From Myxococcales bacterium (lineage in GTDB: Bacteria; Myxococcota; Myxococcia; Myxococcales; Myxococcaceae): a stretch of 20,513 nucleotides of DNA. Positions within the stretch are counted from its first letter, which is position 1, and each line of letters opens with the position of its first letter. This document shows positions 17,373 to 20,513 of the stretch, in pieces. Under the pieces are notes generated by a model, which saw nothing but the letters and a program-made list of their open reading frames with translations, was not told where the DNA came from and did not search any database. The stretch is taken from positions 11,013 through 31,525 of the forward strand of contig PMBV01000335.1 in NCBI GenBank assembly GCA_003153055.1, written 5' to 3'. Position numbers and translations under genes: made by a program.

Positions 17373-18155
17373 TTAGCGCGCTTTCCAGACAGGTGGACGC
17401 TTGGCCATGAAGGCATCGATGCCCTCGATGGCGTCGTCAGACATCATGTTGCAGGCCATGGTCTCGGACGCGAGTTCGTAGGCGCCCGAGAGGCCGAGCT
17501 CGAGCTGACGGTAGAACATGCCCTTGCCCAGCGCCACGGCGACGGCCGACTTGCCGCGGATGGAGTCGGTCAGCTTGGCCACCTCGGCGTCGAGCTTCTC
17601 GAGCGGTACGACCCGGCTGAGGAGCCCACGGCGCAGCGCCTCGGGGGCGTCGATGAAGTCACCGGTGAGGAGCATCTCCATCGCCTGCTTGCGGCCGATG
17701 TTGCGCGAGAGGGCCACCGCGGGCGTGGCGCAGAAGAGCCCAACGTTGATACCCGAGACGGCGAAGCGGGCGCTGTCGGCGGCGACGGCGAGGTCACACT
17801 GGGCGACGAGCTGACAGCCGGCGGCGGTGGCGATGCCGTGGACTCTGGCGATGACCGGCTGAGGCAACTCGGTGAGGCTCGTCATCACTCGGCCGCACTG
17901 GGCGAACAGCCTCTGCATTGACGCCTTGGAGGGGTCGGCTCGCATCTGCTTCAGGTCGTGGCCAGCGCAGAAGGCTTTGCCCGCGCCGGCGATGACCACC
18001 ACTCGCACCGAGGTGTCCTTGGCGATGGCGTCCAGCGCCGCCTGCAACGCCGAGAGCAGCTCGACGGACAAGGCGTTGAACTGGGCGGGGCGGTTGAGGG
18101 TCAGCGTGGTGACGCCACCCACGTCGGAGCGAAGCAAGATGGACTCGGTGGGCAT
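17373..18155 (-). CDS. enoyl-CoA hydratase/isomerase-family protein (ECHDC3-like)
   Basis: A 260-residue crotonase-fold protein. It has the N-terminal VTTLTLNRPAQFNALS (15-30), the CoA-binding and oxyanion-hole segment KAFCAGHDLKQM (60-71) and HGIATAAGCQLVAQCDLAVA (106-125), and the C-terminal trimerisation helices. The AGHDLKQM form is typical of the ECHDC3 branch. At the two positions where true hydratases carry catalytic Glu (CELAM and PEI-LG) this protein has Q115 and G135, so classical hydratase activity is doubtful. Alternative roles in the family include other CoA-thioester reactions. The start is ATG 18155 with GGGG upstream. It converges on DoxX (102 AT-richer nt between, no gene) and is divergent from the VOC gene across 148 nt. 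Confidence 0.9.
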   Translation of the reverse strand: MPTESILLRSDVGGVTTLTLNRPAQFNALSVELLSALQAALDAIAKDTSVRVVVIAGAGKAFCAGHDLKQMRADPSKASMQRLFAQCGRVMTSLTELPQPVIARVHGIATAAGCQLVAQCDLAVAADSARFAVSGINVGLFCATPAVALSRNIGRKQAMEMLLTGDFIDAPEALRRGLLSRVVPLEKLDAEVAKLTDSIRGKSAVAVALGKGMFYRQLELGLSGAYELASETMACNMMSDDAIEGIDAFMAKRPPVWKAR

Positions 18156-18303
18156 ATCGGGTTCCCCAGGTGGCGAAGTGGCTCGAGATGTAACGCCGGG
18201 TCGATCGCGACGTCCACCGTGCTCGGCTGAGCGTGACGAGCTCCTTCGAAACTTTCGATGGCTCACCGGCCGCTCGTCATTATGGGTGCGCCGGAGGTGT
18301 GTG

Positions 18304-18774
18304 ATGAGCGACAAGAAGCCGCCCCCGTTCGGCTGGCCGAGAATCTCCTCGGCGATCTTCTACGACGAGCCGGCCAAGGCCATCGATTGGTTGTGCCGGG
18401 CCTTCGGTTTCGAGGTTCGCCTCAAGGTGGAGGGGCCAGACGGTCGCATCGAGCACTCCGAGCTGGTGCTGGCCGAGGGGCTCATCATGGTCGGAGCCGC
18501 GGGAGGGCGGTCGGACCGCCCGGTTCCATTGCCGAGCAGGAGCCCGCGCTCCCTCGGAGGCGCGAACACTCAAGCGCTGTTCATTTACGTCGACGACGTC
18601 GATGCGCACTGCGAGAAGGCGCGGGCGGCTGGAGCCAAAATCGTCGAGGAGCCGACCACCATGGACTACGGCGAGGAGTACTGGAGTGACCGGACGTATC
18701 GAGCCGAGGACCCCGAGGGCCACCAGTGGTGGTTCTGCCGGCGGGTGCGCAACCCCCGGCCGAAGGTCCCCTGA
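18304..18774 (+). CDS. VOC-family (glyoxalase/bleomycin-resistance-like) protein
   Basis: A 156-residue vicinal oxygen chelate protein with two beta-alpha-beta-beta-beta units: PRISSAIFYDEPAKAIDWLC, then FGFEVRLKVEGPDGRIEHSE (34-53), and ALFIYVDDVDAHCEKARAAG (91-110), AKIVEEPTTMDYGEEYWSDR (111-130), with the closing YRAEDPEGHQWWF (132-144). The DPEGHQWWF ending is typical of the PhnB/YkcA-like VOC group. Metal ligands, if any, could be H51 and E139 or nearby residues, but this is not certain. The ATG at 18304 has GGAGG with a 6-nt spacer. Its stop is 8 nt from that of the convergent epimerase gene. Substrate unknown. Confidence 0.9.
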   Translation: MSDKKPPPFGWPRISSAIFYDEPAKAIDWLCRAFGFEVRLKVEGPDGRIEHSELVLAEGLIMVGAAGGRSDRPVPLPSRSPRSLGGANTQALFIYVDDVDAHCEKARAAGAKIVEEPTTMDYGEEYWSDRTYRAEDPEGHQWWFCRRVRNPRPKVP

Positions 18775-18782
18775 AGAGCCGC

Positions 18783-19748
18783 CTACGCCGCGGCCCGCGG
18801 AGCGACGAGGGCCTGGGCCGATGCCCGGAGCGCTTCCTCGGCCGACGTGGGCTCGACGGAGAAGGTCGCGCGGAACCGTCGGTCGTCGACGACGAAGGGC
18901 GCCTTCCATTGGTAGGTCATCTCGCGGATGGCACCCAGTGTTGGGTTGAAGACGCCAGCGATGGCAAGAAAGGCATCGGGCACGCGGCGCAGCCTCGCCT
19001 TCTTCCCACAGGCAGCGGCGATGCCTTCGAGAAGCCCGCGGGTCGTGCCCCGCCACGCGACCGGCAAGTGCCACACCTTGCCCCAGCTCTCGTCACGCGT
19101 GCCGAGCACGGCCAGGCCTCGCGCCACGTCGGGGACGAAGGCGTAGCTGCGGGGGAGCTCAGGGTCACCGAACACTTCGATTGACGCGCCAGTCGCCAGT
19201 TGGTGCGCGAGACGATCGCCGAAGGCCGACATCGCGCCGGCGCCGGGCCCGAAGAAATCTGGAGCGCGACCGGTGGTGGCCACGAGCCCTCGCGACTGGG
19301 CAACCGCGAGCTCCTCGGCGAGCTGCTTCCTCAACTCACCCTTGCGGCTCCGAGGCAGCATGGGGGTGTCCTCGTCGAAGGGCGTGGTGGCCGGCAACCC
19401 CAGCATATACAGGTTGTCGAGGACGACGAGCTTCGCCCCCTCCGCCGTCGCCGCCTCGCGAATCGCTCGCACCAGGGGAGGAAGGAGCTCCTCCCAGCGA
19501 TGGTAGGCCTCTGGATTCGTCGTGTTGTAGACGACTTGGGCGCCCCGCACCACCTCGCGGGCGAAGGAAGGATTCCGCAGGTCGCCGCTGAGCCACTCCA
19601 GGTGGGGGCGGGCCATCGTTGGCGCCCCGCGACGAACCGCGCGCACCCGAAGCCCGAGCTGAAGCAGCTCGTCAATCAAGCGTTGACCGACCTGACCGGT
19701 GCCGAGGACGACATGCAGTGGCGGCGATGCAGGGAGTGAGGAAGGCAT
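18783..19748 (-). CDS. NAD(P)-dependent epimerase/dehydratase-like (SDR) protein
   Basis: A 321-residue Rossmann-fold protein of the extended/atypical SDR type. The nucleotide-binding loop is VVLGTGQVGQRL (13-24), followed by RAVRRGAP (an Arg at the end of the second strand suggests NADP), VVYNTTNPEAYHRWEELLPP, LVVLDNLYMLG, then RSRKGELRKQLAEELAVAQS and GRAPDFFGPGAG, which is common in epimerases. The C-terminal part holds PRSYAFVPDVARGLAVLG and a WHLPVAWRGTTRGLLE segment. A clear YxxxK pair is not seen, so this may be an atypical SDR. The ATG at 19748 follows AAAGGGG. It converges on the VOC gene. Substrate unknown. Confidence 0.87.
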   Translation of the reverse strand: MPSSLPASPPLHVVLGTGQVGQRLIDELLQLGLRVRAVRRGAPTMARPHLEWLSGDLRNPSFAREVVRGAQVVYNTTNPEAYHRWEELLPPLVRAIREAATAEGAKLVVLDNLYMLGLPATTPFDEDTPMLPRSRKGELRKQLAEELAVAQSRGLVATTGRAPDFFGPGAGAMSAFGDRLAHQLATGASIEVFGDPELPRSYAFVPDVARGLAVLGTRDESWGKVWHLPVAWRGTTRGLLEGIAAACGKKARLRRVPDAFLAIAGVFNPTLGAIREMTYQWKAPFVVDDRRFRATFSVEPTSAEEALRASAQALVAPRAAA

Positions 19749-20147
19749 GGTAGAGCCCCTTTGACAGCCTACATGTGAGTGGCCGAGGCGCATTGCCACC
19801 TTCATTCGAGGTGGCCAGGTCGTCCAAGTCGGGTGACGCGGTCGACTTCGCGTGGACGCTGCCGTCGGGCCACCGGCGACGGGGAACGGAGATGACATGA
19901 GCGCACGCTCCCGTGATCACTGGGGTTCTGGTCGGCGATGGGCGAGCTCCAGCACTTCCGCGGGCGACTCCCGTCAACACCTCTGGAAGCGAGAGTTCGA
20001 CCGGGCAGGCTGCTCCGAAACCGGCCCCCCAAGAAAGGGCCGGGCATCGCTGACCCGGTTGGGCGAGAACCGCCATCTCTCACTTCTGTCGCCGCCGGTG
20101 AGGGGATTCTTCCGCTCAGAAACACGGGGCAAGCGATCGGAGGACGA
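19749..20147. other. 399-bp intergenic region without a gene
   Basis: It lies between two divergent genes and should hold both promoters. Reading frames on both strands lack recognisable protein and a plausible start. The only structure I support is the hairpin at 20021-20043; a good GGAGG (20139-20143) precedes the next gene. Confidence 0.6.
20021..20043 (+). other. stem-loop in the leader of the right-edge lipoprotein gene
   Basis: CCGGCCC (20021-20027) pairs perfectly with GGGCCGG (20037-20043) around the loop CCCAAGAAA, 105 nt before the ATG at 20148. It may be an mRNA leader element; no T-run follows and no known riboswitch core was seen. Confidence 0.4.
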
Positions 20148-20513
20148 ATGCAAGGCCGCGCTTTGATGCTGACTTTGGTCGTCGTATGGGTCGCGGGCTG
20201 CGGCAACGCGATCGTCTGTAAGCTCGACATGAGCGTCGAAGGGAAAGGAACGACCACGCCCGGCGTGGGCGCCCACACCTACCTGGAGGGCACGACGCTC
20301 ACCGTCACCGCGACCCCGACGGCGGGGAACACGTTCGTCGGGTGGAGCGGCGCCCTCACCAGCTCCGAGAATCCGCTCAAATACACCCTGGACGGCGACA
20401 CGCGCCTCATCGCCCACTTCTTCAACAATGGCGGCAGCGGAGGCGAAACGGGAGCCGGAGGCGGAGGAGGCGCCGCGTCCGGAGGGGGCGCGGGAACCGG
20501 GGGTGGCGGGAGC
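20148..20513 (+). CDS. lipoprotein with InlB-type repeat domain and Gly-rich linker (partial)
   Basis: An open frame of 122 codons runs off the right edge. GGAGG lies 5 nt before the ATG. Residues 1-18 are a lipoprotein signal peptide (MQGRALMLTLVVVWVAGC, lipobox VAGC). Residues about 25-90 form one divergent InlB B-repeat/bacterial repeat domain, recognised by GTTTPGVGAHTYLEGTTLTV, TATPTAGNTFVGWSGALTS and RLIAHF: the sequence G-x-x-L-T-V-x-A-x-P...F-x-G-W-S-G...A-x-F. A Gly/Ala/Ser-rich linker follows (GGSGGETGAGGGGG onward), which in myxobacterial lipoproteins separates the anchor from a distal domain that is not in the window. Likely a surface or periplasmic protein; the function of the missing part is unknown. 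Confidence 0.87.
   Translation, partial: MQGRALMLTLVVVWVAGCGNAIVCKLDMSVEGKGTTTPGVGAHTYLEGTTLTVTATPTAGNTFVGWSGALTSSENPLKYTLDGDTRLIAHFFNNGGSGGETGAGGGGGAASGGGAGTGGGGS

Overview
The window looks like a piece of a myxobacterial (Myxococcota, probably Cystobacterineae/Archangiaceae-type) chromosome. GC content is very high, with strong third-position GC bias and long antisense shadow ORFs. The gene content also fits: a Ser/Thr protein kinase fused to a STAND ATPase, a lipoprotein with DUF4215/Myxococcus Cys-rich repeats, a TPR/PEGA membrane protein, an orphan PAS histidine kinase, an ECF sigma/anti-sigma pair, and a lipoprotein with a Gly-rich linker. Family assignments come from reading the translations; no database search was run. 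I see no rRNA, tRNA, CRISPR array, transposase or integrase.

Left part (1-4739) looks like accessory DNA. It holds a small frameshifted gene, a small hypothetical, a DCC-family thiol oxidoreductase, a divergent DUF2269-like membrane protein / MarR pair around a perfect 14-bp palindrome, a second frameshifted small gene, a complete Xre (DUF2384)-RES toxin-antitoxin pair, and a SnoaL-like protein preceded by a 19-bp dyad. Two repeat signals bracket this segment. A 58-bp exact direct repeat links the 3' part of the DCC gene (1207-1264) with a gene-less stretch (4636-4693). A 20-bp exact inverted repeat (2661-2680 and 3779-3798) flanks the toxin-antitoxin module.

Middle (4740-8626, all minus): an alpha/beta hydrolase overlaps by 4 nt a membrane-anchored PAS-PAS histidine kinase with no adjacent response regulator, followed by a lipoprotein of unknown function.

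Signalling block (8835-16624, all minus): ECF sigma factor and its membrane anti-sigma factor (4-nt overlap); a putative HExxH zinc metallopeptidase; then a tightly packed three-gene unit of kinase-nSTAND1-TM-coiled-coil protein, TPR/PEGA membrane protein and Cys-rich lipoprotein (gaps of +2 and -4 nt). These three products are predicted to sit in the cytoplasm and inner membrane, the inner membrane and periplasm, and at a lipid-anchored surface, so they could form an envelope-spanning sensor. This is the best candidate for an undescribed system here.

Right part (16749-20513): a DoxX-like membrane protein divergent from the sigma gene, an enoyl-CoA hydratase homologue lacking both classical catalytic glutamates, a divergent VOC protein, a convergent NAD(P)-dependent epimerase-like protein, about 400 bp without a gene, and the first 122 codons of a lipoprotein that runs off the right edge.
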